In this document: positions 1 through 10,770 of the stretch, piece after piece
How positions within the stretch are numbered: position 1 is the stretch's first letter
Layout: every line of letters starts with the position of its first letter
From: Chara braunii
Taxonomy: Eukaryota > Streptophyta > Charophyceae > Charales > Characeae
Direction: 5' to 3'
Assembly (NCBI GenBank): GCA_003427395.1
Contig: BFEA01000045.1
Coordinates: 2,824,881 to 2,872,607 of the forward strand
Length of the DNA: 47,727 nt
The notes under the pieces: generated by a model
Databases searched by the model: none
Told to the model about the DNA's origin: nothing
Seen by the model: the letters and a program-made list of their open reading frames with translations, nothing else
Program-made: the position numbers and the translations under genes

Positions 1-73
1 TCAGCTATGTCTTCGGGAGCAGGCTCATCGTCACCATCGTGACTCAGCTATGTCTTCGTGAGTAGGCTCATCC
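1..73. repeat. 43-bp tandem duplication
   Basis: A unit beginning TCAGCTATGTCTTCG occurs at 1-30 and again at 44-73 with few differences. No coding function is apparent. The window starts inside it, so more copies may lie to the left. Confidence 0.75.
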
Positions 74-190
74 TCGTGCTTGCCTTTTCAGGGGGATCTC
101 GGTCATAATCATGCCTTGAACGCTAAGTAGTCTCCCCCTTCTGTTAGGTGAATTGGCAAGGTACGCCCGTACCTGAAGAGAGAGAAGGCA

Positions 191-192
<2 letters not shown>

Positions 193-252
<60 letters not shown>
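193..252. repeat. Compound (GT)n(GA)n microsatellite
   Basis: A run of GT dinucleotides (about 193-222) passes directly into a run of GA dinucleotides (about 223-252). ORFs read through it are low-complexity translations and are not genes. Confidence 0.97.
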
Positions 253-255
<3 letters not shown>

Positions 256-2179
256 CAAGCACTTGCTCGTAGATTATTGAATGATGTGCAGCGGCATATC
301 CTTGGACATGACAACTTTTAGAGGAGGAATAGAGGTAGAGGGGAAGGAGAGAAGCAGGAAGGTGTAATCACGCGTGCATACGGGTGAGCATGTAGGCACA
401 AGCACGTATGCGCTGGAGCGTGAGCATGGTAGTGAGTGTGCAGCTGTGTGCATGTGTGCGCGAGCGTGGGTGTAGTCATGTAGACAGGTGTGGGAAGGTT
501 GTACCGGACCGAAAAAATAGCACATATACATTCACTTTGTATCACTACGGTTGCTGGCTGGTCCGCAGTTTGCTTGGCGGCACATCGGAAATAGGTAGAG
601 GAGAAGGAAGTAGAATACAAGAAAATGGAGGGAAGGGTGTACTTGGCTGGCAGAGACAGTAATACGGGACGAACGGAAGTCAAGATATCAGGCAAGAAGG
701 GCATGCATCTTCCCATGTTCTAGCCGAAGATTTACTTTTGTTTTGCAAGATGATGAGTGTTGGAGCAACCGCCATACGAGAGGAACCAAGGTGTTGAGTT
801 GCACAGTTTAGCTCAGTACAAAATCTGACATTGTATCTGGTCGTGCTTTAGTGGGGGAATCAGTTCCACTGTGTGCATTGATGAATAATGCAGTGGGTTG
901 GACTTTTCTCTTCATGATTGGTCTAGGTCCTGCTCCGTTGCTACTTCACCCAGATTTGAGTCATTGTGGACCTTTTTTTTTGGGTATTGCAGCAAACATC
1001 TGTCTATAAGAAGGGACTTCTAGCAGCAGTGGATTGATGTTTGGCTACTGTTACGGCGCTGTAGCAGGCCTTTGGAAGGCTGTAGCGGACCCCTGGAGGC
1101 CTGATTTGGATTTTCGCAGCGACAGACTTAAGCTATGACACCAACAGTTGAAGTATTATTGAGTCATGCACATGGTCTGTGGATCGGCAACTGNTATTTT
1201 GGTGGTTATTGATGCCCTGAAAGTCTGCGAACTGCTATTTTGATTGAGTTCTCCGACACTGTTGTCTTATTTACAGCAGCACAACAGAGCAGCGAGTCTC
1301 NCTTTTTCTTTCTTTTGAAGTATTGATGGTGCTGTTAAGCATGAGGTACTACTATGATGGAGGTCATCATTGGGTCTGCTACTGAGACTTAGCCTGTCGA
1401 CAACTGTTGTTTGAACTTGTGCAACGAGGTTGCTGCTGAGAGAGGATGGTTTTAGCAGCAGCAATTGCAAATTCTAGGAGCTGCCTTTTACTACTTCAGA
1501 TACTGATGCAGGATATTGCCTAAACGGGATTGTGAGCGACATCGTATGAATGATTGCCAGTTGTAATGCTACTGGCCAGCGGAGGTGCAACTAGGATGAG
1601 TGTGTGTGGCTTGATTGTACAGATGGAATTGCTCGACTGAGCTCGGCCATGGCACATAGTATAGCAGTTGGCCGAGCATAGAAGAGTGATGGTGAGGAGG
1701 AGTGTTGCCAGCATGGACTGCTGAAACTGGCAACTGTTGTTAGTATTGTCAAGGCTGATGTTGCTGCTCCAGGGTCCTGCTGTTCTCAACGGGAGGGGTT
1801 GATGCCCTGGCAATCTTAGCGGTGGTGGTCTGCTGAATCGAGGCGGTTTGGGTTAAGCAGTCTATGACGAATAGCTCTGGATTGTAACTACCATTAAAAG
1901 TTTGAAGATCGGTGTTGCTGTGGTACCTTGCTGTGCAAGGTTGCTCTGCGTGCAGTTTCGGTTGAGTTTGCTGAATTAGAATGCGTCTTGAATGAAGCAC
2001 AGGGGTGTACTCTAGTTGAACGCAACCATTTCTAGGCCGCGTAGCGATGTTTTAGTCAGAGGAAGAGGTATGGCGACCTAAAGGAATGGTTCGGTTCTTC
2101 ACAGGGCTCGCTGCTGCGGGCGGGAGGACTGTCAGAGTGTGGCTACTTTGCGTTCTGGCTGCGGTTCGGTCATCCTTGC
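253..2179. other. Intergenic stretch, no gene recognised
   Basis: Short ORFs on both strands have low-complexity or random-looking translations and no recognisable domain. There are isolated N bases near 1194 and 1301. The last ~90 bases resemble the sequence just upstream of LTR-2 weakly, so the LTR-related similarity may begin before 2180. Confidence 0.6.
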
Positions 2180-3360
2180 TACGATCTTGGCCACCATTGC
2201 GGGGCCCTCAGGCGAGTCAAGGCTTCAAGGCCCTCTCACGCGAGTCTGAGAGCACCCATCTGAGAGTCTGACTTATTTCTCTTTCTACCTTTCTAAGTCT
2301 AAGTCTAGTCTTTTGGTGCCGAGAGGAAGGCGGCAGGCGGGATTGCAACCCGTAGGACCGCAGCGAGACCTTGTGGGAGGTCCACCCACCGATTGCGGGA
2401 GCTGTGCCAGAGCCCAGGCGGGGTTCTGGAGGCAGGGAACACTCAGGTATAACTTTCGCCTGACGCGTGTGATCCTTTCCCCTAACTACTATTATTCCTT
2501 AAGGTATCTAAATATAATTACGAAAGATTATTACTTTTTTCTAGTTTGCTATGTTTGTCAGGACATGCGATGCAAAGTTTTAATAAACAAGTATATATGA
2601 GAGTTCAGATAACTTTTGAGAGAATTCAGACAAAGGAATTGGGGGAAGGTGAGATGAAGGAGTTTTTGCATGCGTCTGACCGGGTCAAACCGGGTGGATG
2701 TGGGCTCAGTGCTATGTTTTGTTGAGGTTTGTTGTATTGAATGAATGACTTTTATGGCTGGTCCACCCGGGTGGGATAGGATCAGTCGCTGTTTTATTTG
2801 AGGGTTTCTGAACAGGAGNACGGNCACCCCGGGTGGGNAAGGCTCAGAATCNTGGTGTTTATTTTAANGAGTTGTGGTGCGTGTTTTCTTNTGAGGGAGT
2901 AACGGCATAAGACTAAGCGTACCCTAGGGTTAGGGCGGCTTAGCCATGAGCCATGAACTAAACGGTCAACCAGAGTATAAAACTTGATATGTATACAATT
3001 TGAACTTATACTTCTGACAGACCGGGCACCCCGGGTGGGGAAAGCCAGTCAGTAAGTCAGGTAGAACTAAGGAAGAGGGAAAGAGATGAAGAGTAAAACA
3101 AAGGTAACTGGGCAGACTGAACGTACCCTAGGGTTAGGGCGGTTCAGCTATATGTTCATGATAACACTAAGGAGCAGAGAGTTAATATAAATCTGTTCTA
3201 TTTCCCCTTCTAAACATAAGGCAGGATCGGAAGTTCCATTATTGAAAAGGTCCGATCGACTGCTTAATAAGAGAAGGAAAAACATAAAGTCTGTGAAAGT
3301 ATTTGTATCCTATTTCATGTTGTATGGCTAACTAGGCGTACCCTAGGGTTAGGTGGTTCT
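2180..3360 (+). mobile_element. LTR-1: internal fragment of a giant gypsy LTR
   Basis: This stretch aligns in order with 6965-8340, 18240-19500 and 36660-37900: the CCCTCAGGCGA block, the AGGAAGGCGGCAGGCGGGA block, a GT...AG intron-like interval, then palindromic units. It lacks the LTR start and the downstream half, so it is a truncated relic. The palindrome core here is CCCTAGGGTTAGGG in the later units and a CCCCGGGTGGGG type in the earlier ones. It contains no ORF and several N's near 2819-2890. Confidence 0.75.
2447..2561 (+). other. Conserved GT-AG intron-like interval in LTR-1
   Basis: It starts CAG|GTATAA and ends in a pyrimidine-rich stretch followed by TTTGTCAG|GACATG. The interval is 115 bp, as in LTR-2 and LTR-4 (116 in LTR-5). 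Donor and acceptor dinucleotides are kept in all four copies although the interior has diverged. That splicing really happens is inferred. Confidence 0.45.
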
Positions 3361-3363
3361 GAA
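2740..3363 (+). repeat. Hairpin array A in LTR-1
   Basis: Palindromic units lie near 2755-2790, 2908-2944, 3018-3051, 3113-3151 and 3331-3363. Examples of complementary arms are CTAAGC/GCTTAG around 2910 and CTGAAC/GGTTCAG around 3115. Cores are CCCTAGGGTTAGGG or CCCCGGGTGGGG. The last unit is degenerate. See the LTR-2 array for the structure model. Confidence 0.7.
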
Positions 3364-4186
3364 TGCGAAGTGACCGTTGAAGCCCTGCTACCTAACCTCG
3401 GGTCTATATTAAAGTAACTAATCTTGCCCGGATATCAGCAAGTGATGAGCAGGCGGAAGTTAGTGCTTAGAAAGTGATATATATTCTTATCAAGTATCTG
3501 CTCGATGGTGACTAACGGATTGTCTGACAGAGTTTGTAGTGAAGAGGGCTCCTGAATAGAAAAACAAGTACTGGTTGCAGGACAAAGGGGGGATCCCAAA
3601 GCTACACTGGGTGAGATGTTTGGTTGATCATCGTCAAATGCCAATAAGACCTTGTCTACGGTAGTACCCAGTGATGGGTGTAAAGGGAAAATTGGGAAGG
3701 ATGTGGTAAGTTGTGCTTGGCCCCTTATAGAGTACGGGGGCTACTCAGATTCTCTGGGTCATTTCCAACAGATGATGGCACTATCTAATTCGCATGTGAC
3801 AGACATTTTCTGACAGAGCTGCCATTTATGGTATGGCACATGGGGAATGCGTATATTTTTCTTGAGTTGTTGTCTGTTTTTCCAACGAGACTGGACGCGA
3901 CGCTAGATTGATCCCGTCAGTGAAAAGTTCAACGAAAAAAAAACGAAGTTCCCCTCTCGGTGCACGTCAGCCCTTGGAGGATCTCATTGAATGATATTCA
4001 GTCAGTTTTTCATAACAACAACTAACCAGTTTTTTAGAGCAACAACCAGGAACAGTAACAAGAAGCGGCAATCTCAAACAACTATTCGAAATTGCAATCT
4101 ACCTAACAGCCTTTTCATACCCGGATCATCCAAGAGTCACCCGTCTTGAGTTGTGAGAACTGATGTAGCGAGAATTCGATGAGGAT
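3364..4186. other. No gene recognised
   Basis: No domain-like ORF on either strand. CAGTTTTT-like words appear near 4000-4035, related to the degenerate short repeats at 4490-4600. Confidence 0.5.
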
Positions 4187-4441
4187 ATGGAGAGCAACAA
4201 CACGGTCAGAGTCTCTTGCTCACTGTATCAGAGCACTGCGGAGACTTGGAGGGAAAGTGCAATTGAGGAGTACAATCAGCAGATTACTATGATGATGGAA
4301 CGTGCACTGACCCTCGTGAGAAATCATACAAAAATCAAGTACACATACTACCTACATGATAAGAACGGCAGACTATGCGCCACCATAACTTCTATGGGTA
4401 CTATTGAGGAAGCAAGGAGGACTGTTGGCAGCCATCAGTGA
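4187..4441 (+). CDS. Hypothetical 84-residue ORF, doubtful
   Basis: Opens with a real ATG and encodes an 84-residue hydrophilic product (start MESNNTVRVSC). I recognise no family. The reading is not low-complexity, and it lies 220 bp upstream of a longer ORF on the same strand, so the two could be remnants of one gene or exons of one. No promoter or splice evidence decides this. It may equally be chance. Confidence 0.2.
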   Translation: MESNNTVRVSCSLYQSTAETWRESAIEEYNQQITMMMERALTLVRNHTKIKYTYYLHDKNGRLCATITSMGTIEEARRTVGSHQ

Positions 4442-4489
4442 GCGTTTAGCCTCTTAATAGGTGCAACTCACTTATCCGGACATTCACCA

Positions 4490-4610
4490 TTCATCTAATC
4501 AGCAATCAATCATCAGCAGTCAGTTACTAGTGATCAATTTTCTAGCAATCAGTTTCCAGCGATTAGTTTCTGTAATCAGTTTTGGTTACCAGTTCTCCAG
4601 GACGATCTGA
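4490..4610. repeat. Degenerate short repeats of AATCAGTTT type
   Basis: The words AATCAG, CAGTCAGTT, AATCAGTTT and GATTAGTTT recur every 15-20 bases. Their origin is unknown. Confidence 0.45.
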
Positions 4611-4663
4611 TCAGCTTGTACTGGCAAAAATACTCATGAGCACAGTTAAGTCTACTTCGGTCA

Positions 4664-5203
4664 GTGAGTCAGTGCTGGCCAGCCTCGACCGAATTTTTCC
4701 ATTATCAGTATGTTAGTGTCATAGGTTTTAGACGGGGAGATCTGTCAATCTTCATTGTCCAGACCAGTTTTGCTGATGGCGCTCTCCATGATCTGAGGCC
4801 TTACCTGAAGAAGGGCAAGAAGACTCATGAGTTTTTTTATCTAGTCTGGATCTCAGCCACTGAATACCTTGAGCAGAGAGAGAGGGAGCTCGATGAGAGT
4901 GGCACTACGTTGATTCGTAGCTTTGGGCCGATGCTTTATACTGATTATCCTAGGCCTCTTGTCCCTTCTCTTCTCACAGATGGCACGAGTTGGCTGGACG
5001 TGATTGGATTGACAAAGAGGTACATCTCTCCAGCGGTGATCGACATTGAGGCATTAATTGAGCCTACCGAGTATCCTTACCTCAGGCGAGGAGTCTTTTC
5101 AGTGGACGGACTGCCTACTTTGTGGGAGGAGTTTTGCTCCATGGTTAACTACCGTGTCATGTGTCTCGGATGGTCATGCTCAGAGCTAGCTGGCTACAGG
5201 TGA
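4664..5203 (+). pseudogene. Hypothetical 179-codon open frame, no family recognised
   Basis: A 179-codon open frame with a protein-like composition: mixed charged and aromatic residues, a helix-like YLEQRERELDE stretch and a DLRPYLKKGKK segment. It opens at GTG; the first in-frame ATG is near residue 88, so it has no normal eukaryotic start and is better read as an exon or gene fragment. It sits between two LTR relics and could be captured host sequence or an unrecognised ORF of an older element. No catalytic motif, signal peptide or membrane segment is obvious. Confidence 0.35.
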
Positions 5204-6964
5204 CATTTTGTTACGAAGCCTCAATCTCAGATTGTACGTGGGCGTGGATCTCGACACCAAAGAAGATCAGTGAAAATAGATTGAGAGAGACTGAATAGAG
5301 GGATGAGTGAGGACTCTTGGGAGGTGCTGACCATGCTCGTCTATGTGTACTTTCAGAGTTTATTATGAGTTCTCATTCTTCCCTCACTCAATTGCCCCCG
5401 TCTTTGCTCGAGTCAGTCAGTCTTAATTTTTTTTGCATTATTCTTGCTCGATGATTGCCCTTGTGGATGCTTTGTCACAGTTCTCAAAATCAGATTGACA
5501 TAATTGATACATGCATAGCAGCCCATAATTTTATGATTATTATTTGCATAATTCTCTGTTGTTCCGAATCAAAATAAAAGACTCCTAAGACCGGGGACCG
5601 GCGAAGACCTCAATTGAAGGGTCTCACTCGAAGCCGGACGCACACAACAGGAAGGGATTTGCATTATTTAATCAATTTATTTATTGCAATCACATTCAAA
5701 ATCCAGCGTGACATCCTGTTGGCTTTCCGGTTGCCCTGAGAGGCCCGACTAGGAAAAAGTGCGACACCGCGGCCTGGGCCGAACCCGGCCGTGGCCAGCG
5801 TGCAACATAGTAGACGGGTAGTTGGCAATATATCTTTCTGCTCATGAGCGGGGGATTCAATCTCGTTTGCCGATTGAGAAACGACGGGCGAAGACCTCGT
5901 ATGCATCTTACTCGTGTGGTAGGAAAGATCAATTATCATCCGCTAGTGTTGAAGCGGACGCAACAGTGGGAGTAACAGGTGACAGCATGGAGTGACGTGT
6001 ATTCTTCCGTGTTTTAGCGGAGGATTCGTCCGCATGTTGCACACATGGAGAGCTGCAATCGTGAACTTTTTGCTTGCTGTCATACTTACTTCAACAGGTC
6101 ACTGTATCTGGCCGTCGTTTGATGGAGGAGGTTTTTGGCCTTGCCCGACAGCGAACACAACGACAACAGGAGCGGCTAATGCACTTGGTTGTTTCCTAGC
6201 AAAAGAATCAGTCTCAGTCGGCATATTTGATGAGAAGGGGAATCATTGTCCGATGGGGCTTCTTGTCTCCTCACTGGTGATGACTATTTACTCTCAGAAA
6301 CTGAAGATCAGCACGACTAGGATCGTCTGTGTGAGTCCCGTTGTCAACCTCATGCGAACACCATTTCGCTGTTCCCGATCATGGTTATCTTTAACCGCAG
6401 TCAGAATTGTGGTCTTCATGAAGCGCTTGTTTGAACCTGACCATCGTTTCAACTAACAGAGAGGGAGCCAGTAAGAAGACGGCAGGAGGAATGCAATAAG
6501 AAGGAGAAGAAAAGGTGTACATAGAAGAGAGGAGGGAGACTCACCTGCTTGGCACGACTTCAGCATGAAGCAGCTGCCGTGTGTTCAGACCGCGAAACAA
6601 CTGTTTCTTTCAGTATCAGAGCTGCGTTGTTGTTTTCTCAGCGGAGATACTATTGCTGAGTTGGTTTGTGGAATTCTTCAGTCCGCAACTGTTTGTCAAA
6701 CCACTGTTTATTGAGTTTCTAATCATTGAATCGCAATTGGTATAACTGTGCGGATTGTCGTTCGCCGCACACTACTGCGCTTCACCATACATATCGTGTA
6801 TTGTTGTGTTTTGCCCCTATTCGAGTAAAGCATGGGAGGCTGCGTCGCGGCCATTTGGTCTGAGAACAAGCACTATAGCGTTAAGGGGGGTTCGTTACTG
6901 TGACTTGGAGGTTCATCCGGGGGCTGGTACACTGCGTTCTGGCCGTGAATTGACCAACTCCACT
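5204..6964. other. Intergenic stretch, no gene supported
   Basis: A GCGAAGACCTC word occurs twice (near 5603 and 5889). An open frame at 5992-6456 starts at GTG and shows no domain. The last ~200 bases before 6965 resemble the sequence before LTR-1 weakly. Confidence 0.5.
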
Positions 6965-7244
6965 GCGCTATTGGCGGCCATTGCGGGACCCTCAGGCGAT
7001 TGAAGGTTGCAAGGCCCTTTCTTGTGAGTTGAGCTGTCCCATTCTTGGATTTCGAGAGTCTGACTTATCTCCTCCTAGTACTCCTACCCTTCTTACTCTA
7101 AGTCTAGTCTGAGGTTACGAGAGGAAGGCGGCAGGCGGGATTGCACCCCGTAGGACCGTAGCAAGACCTTGTGGGAGGTCCACCCACAGATTGCGGGAGC
7201 TCTGTCGAAGCCCAGACGGGGTTCTGGAGGCAGGGAACACTCAG

Positions 7245-7359
7245 GTATAAACTCGTTTTACATGTGTAATCCCATCCCCTAAACTATACTACCCTTTGTT
7301 ATTGTGTGTATGTAAGTATGACTGAGAAAGCTAACTGCTTTTGTTTGTTTTGAATTCAG
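7245..7359 (+). other. Conserved GT-AG intron-like interval in LTR-2
   Basis: Begins TCAG|GTATAA and ends TTTTGAATTCAG|GAC. It is 115 bp, with a branch-point-like CTAAC about 30 bases before the acceptor. It aligns with the same interval in the other LTRs. Splicing is inferred only. Confidence 0.45.
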
Positions 7360-7568
7360 GACATGATCTGAAAGGTAAAATTGGCAAGTATGTATCATAA
7401 ACTCCGACTATTTGTGTGAATTCAAACAGAATAACTGGGGGAAGGCGTTAGGAAGGCGTTTTGCATGCGTTTGACCGGGTCAACCCAAGGCCAAATCCCT
7501 CTAAGTTGAGTGGGTTCAGTGCTATGTTTTATTTATGTTTGTTGGGCTGAATGTATGACATTTTTTAG

Positions 7569-8784
7569 GACTGGGCCTATCCTAAGTTGGACGGACCAGT
7601 CGCTATTTCTTTTCTGGGTTTTTGAACAGGGGGACGGGCACCCTAAGTTGGGAGGACTTAGAATCCTGATGTTTCTTTTGGGTTGCTAAAAACAAAGCTG
7701 AGAATATTCTAACTTGCGTAGACCCAGTTCTGTGTGTGTTTTCTTCTGAGGGAGACAAAGGCATAAGACTAAGCGTACCCCTAAGTTGCGGTGGCTTAAC
7801 CATAAGCCATGAACTTAATGGTCAACCAAAGTATAAATCTTATACATATTATACAAACTCATATCATCTGGCAGACCGGACACCCTAAGTTGGAAAAGCC
7901 AATCAGTAAGTCAGGTAGAAAAAAATGAGAAGAGAGACAAATGAATAATATAAAGTGAAGGTAACCCGGGTAGACTGAGCATACCCTTAAGTTAGGGCGG
8001 TTCAGTCTTATGCTCGTGATAATATAAAGGAGCACAGAGTTAATAAAATCTTCTTTTATTTTCTCTTTTAAAATCAAGGCAAGGTTGGATGTCTCCCTAA
8101 GTTGGGTAGGTCTGACTATCTGCCCAAGAAGAAATGAAATTATAAAGTTTGTGCAAAAGTATTCATGGTTGATTAAACTGTCGTTGCGGAGGCTAAGCGT
8201 ACCCTTCAGTTAGGGCGGCTTAGTCATACGTCGTTTATACTTGTTCAGGCAGATCAGGCGTACCCTTAAGTTAGGGCGGTCTGGTCGCATTGCCTTATGT
8301 AACTTAAAATGTTTAGGCTAACTAGGCGTACCCCTAAGTTGGGGCGGCCTAGCGATATGCTCTTGTCGTTGATGTTATGTAGGTTGGACGTACCCTTAAG
8401 TTAGGGCGGTCTGACCATTCGTCGTTCGTACTTGCTTAGGCAGATTAGGCATACCCCTAAGTTGGGGCAGTCTAATCCTATGCCATATGTAAACTTCGTT
8501 TAAGGCTGACTAGGCATACCCTTAAGTTAGAGCAGTCTAGTCTTATGCCTCATGTCGTCAGTTAGGCAGAAGTCAGGCGTACCCTTAAGTTAGGGCGGTA
8601 TGGTCATATGCTTTATGTACACAGTTTATGTTTGGTTGGGGATACCCCTAAGTTGGGGCAATCTGAACATACATTTCAGTCATGTAAGCTAGGCATACCC
8701 CTAAGTTGGGGCAGTCTAGTTGTGCGTACCCTAGTCACTTGCTTAGGTAGGTCAGGCGTACCCCTAAGTTGGGGCGGTCTGATC
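7569..8784 (+). repeat. Hairpin array A in LTR-2 (reference array)
   Basis: Well-formed units have 5' arms at about 7569, 7978, 8191, 8252, 8320, 8382, 8443, 8508, 8570, 8633, 8687 and 8750; from 8191 on, the spacing is 54-68 bp. Model: outer stem of 8 bp, internal loop GUA or AUA opposite about 2 nt, inner stem of 4 bp, loop UAAGUU. Outer arms vary with pairing kept: GATTAGGC/GTCTAATC, GACTAGGC/GTCTAGTC, GGTTGGAC/GTCTGACC, GGTCAGGC/GTCTGATC. The inner stem is CCCU/AGGG in some units and CCCC/GGGG in others. Units 8570 and 8633 have mismatches. There is no ORF across the array. RNA folding is inferred; DNA cruciform or protein-dimer sites remain possible. Confidence 0.85.
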
Positions 8785-9154
8785 CTATGCCATACGAAAG
8801 GGGGTCTATCGAGGGCCAAACGATTTGAGAGATTAACGAACTATTTGGATTGAACTGATGTGAGACTGAGAGAGATGTATATTTATGCATGTTTTCGAGC
8901 ACTCGACTTGGGCATCTTTTTGATAGCTTAGTTGCTTTAGATGCTCGCTGAGTGCTGAAGCTATAGGTAGATGAGATGGATGATGGGAAGGAAGTTTGGG
9001 ATGTGGTAGGACTGACCCTACTAGGAGTTAGGACTAGCGATAGCTCGTGATTCAAAAGAGGATCATGTAAACTATCTCTGGTTCTAACTACCAAGTAAGC
9101 GTAAAGAATTAGTCCCAAGTATAAATGTACTTTGTTATTGCGTTTTCAGCTTTG
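8785..9154 (+). other. LTR-2 unique spacer between the two arrays
   Basis: Non-coding spacer conserved in position in the other LTRs. It shares the block around TTGCTTTAGATGCT(C/T)GCTGAGTGCT with LTR-3. No motif is identified. Confidence 0.5.
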
Positions 9155-9375
9155 TGTAAATCTTGGTAGCCTCTTGTTCCTACGGGTAGCGTTGCCAAAA
9201 TTTCACCAACCTGAAAAGAGTCAGTCATTTTTTGGCTCGTATAAATTCTGAAAAGGCACTTTTCCTACGGGAAGCGCTGCCGAAATTTTGCAAAGTTCGG
9301 AGAGTTGGATTATTTCTCTATTAGAAGAAAATTGTCAATTCTCCCTACATAGGGGAAGTGTTGCCAAAATTTCCA
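9155..9375 (+). repeat. Hairpin array B in LTR-2, three units
   Basis: Three degenerate copies of a unit with the core TTTCCTACGGGAAGCGCTGCC, about 90 bp apart. Each can fold as nested stems: AAATT/AATTT outside, GGCA/TGCC next, CTTTTCC/GGGAAG around a TAC loop. The same array has three units in LTR-3 and five in LTR-4 and LTR-5. Confidence 0.65.
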
Positions 9376-9561
9376 ATAATTTGATACCAATCACAGGAAG
9401 GTAGAAGGAAACTCAGTAGGGGAGTTAGGCTACGAGATGGAGCACGTTCTCCATTTGACTCAAACGTAGTAGTGACTCTCTTTGGCATGTACTGTGATGC
9501 AGGGCTGGGAATTCGATTGAAGGTTCAACTTGTTCAGCCTGATCCTACAAAGTACTATCTT

Positions 9562-9608
9562 TTGTTATCACTGATAACAGGTCGGTCGCCGATTCATCGG
9601 TTTACGAC
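9562..9608 (+). repeat. Conserved double hairpin in LTR-2
   Basis: A TGTTATCA...TGATAACA stem is followed at once by a GTCG...CGAC stem enclosing CGAT/ATCG. Both are kept at 12940-12986, 20612-20658 and 39343-39391 in otherwise diverged surroundings, which suggests a functional RNA or DNA element of the LTR. Confidence 0.6.
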
Positions 9609-10004
9609 ACAACTTCCCTGCTTCTGCATCTAAACCTAAGGCATTGACTCTTGTGGGTTTTTATGTTTATTAAGGGTTTTCACCCATACTTCTTTTTAAA
9701 TGACCATTTCGAAAAGGACTTAGTACCGTTATTTCAGAGATAGTGGAATTTGGTTGGGGTTTATATGCACAAGGCAGGGTGTGAGCCGCAGAAAAGCAGT
9801 AAAGTTGACTCCCTTAGTGCGTGTGATGTTGTTGTTGTTTGAACCTTGTGTGATCGCAGGTATGCTTACAAGATCTTTTGAATTCAGCTTGGTGATAGTC
9901 TGAGTATTGCGTGAATGCTGATGGACAAGCCACACAACTGATGTGAGAGTGATCGTCTAATACCACACAAACTTCTGCTTGACTATGTGGACTATTCTTA
10001 CTCA

Positions 10005-10770
10005 GCATAGCTATAATGGCAAAAAGGGAAACCCTTCAGTGGTTATGAGAAGTGATAGTTCCACATCTCACAACCCCTCTCATGTGTATAAGCCCCGCTT
10101 ACCCGTAAATATGCAATATCCGTACGGTCCGCTGTGACCGCGTGCAAGGTACCGAGTTTCTTCTAATGGAGAAATAATCTAACTCTCTGAATTCTGCATC
10201 TAACTCTCCGAATTCTGCAAACTTTTGGCAGCACTTCCCGTAGGAAAAGTGCCTTTTCAGAATTTCTACACATCTCACAACCCCTATTGGCAAGCGGGGC
10301 AGCGCTTCCCGCGGGGCTTATACACATCTCACAACCTCGACTACCTGGTCCGTCGAGGTATGCAATATTCTTCTAACTCTCCGAATTCTGTCCTACCACA
10401 ACCTTGCCAACCTTGCCAACGTTTCCTCCGAATGTTTCCTCTCGACGTTTCTCCGAACTCTCCGAACGTTTCCTCCGAGCGTTTCCTCCCGACTACCTGG
10501 TCTTACGGCAAGGAACTCTCAGAACATTTCCTCCCGGTAGTCGGGGTATGCAATATTCTTCTAACTCTCCGAATTCTGCAAAATTTCGGCAGCGCTTCCC
10601 GTAGGAAACTTGACATTTTTTCTACTCTGCATAGCTATAATGGCAAAAAGGGAAGCCCTTTAGTGGTTATGAGAAGTGATAGCCCCACATCTCACAACCC
10701 CTCTTATGTGTATAAGCCCCGCTTACCCGTAAATATGCAATATCTGTATTGTCCGCTGTGACCGCGTGCA
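10005..10770. repeat. Rearranged segment: direct repeat flanking inverted LTR pieces
   Basis: A ~145-bp sequence (CATAGCTATAATGGC to GACCGCGTGCAA) occurs at 10005-10149 and again at 10624-10770. Between them, 10155-10265 is an inverted copy of 9241-9340 (array B), a shorter inverted copy lies at 10540-10615, and there are repeated GTTTCCTCCGA words. It looks like a foldback or template-switch scar and has no gene. An assembly error in a repeat is an alternative. Confidence 0.65.

Larger units (their letters stand above)
6965..10149 (+). mobile_element. LTR-2: large internal piece of a giant gypsy LTR
   Basis: Collinear with 18240-21010 (LTR-4) and 36660-39740 (LTR-5). In order it holds the CCCTCAGGCG block, the AGGAAGGCGGCAGGCGGGA block, the intron-like interval (7245-7359), hairpin array A, hairpin array B (9155-9375), a conserved double hairpin (9562-9608) and a TGATCGTC-containing block. 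Both ends of the full LTR are missing. Its last ~145 bases (10005-10149) are repeated at 10624-10770. It holds the best-preserved hairpin array in the window. Confidence 0.75.

Noticed and set aside
5992-6456. 154-codon open frame
   Set aside because: Starts at GTG, no recognisable domain, and no supporting context; composition looks like chance.
8191-8784. CRISPR-like array (short conserved repeat with regular spacing)
   Set aside because: The spacer-like parts include arms complementary to each other within each unit and spacers share related words; there are no cas genes and the setting is an LTR in eukaryotic DNA.
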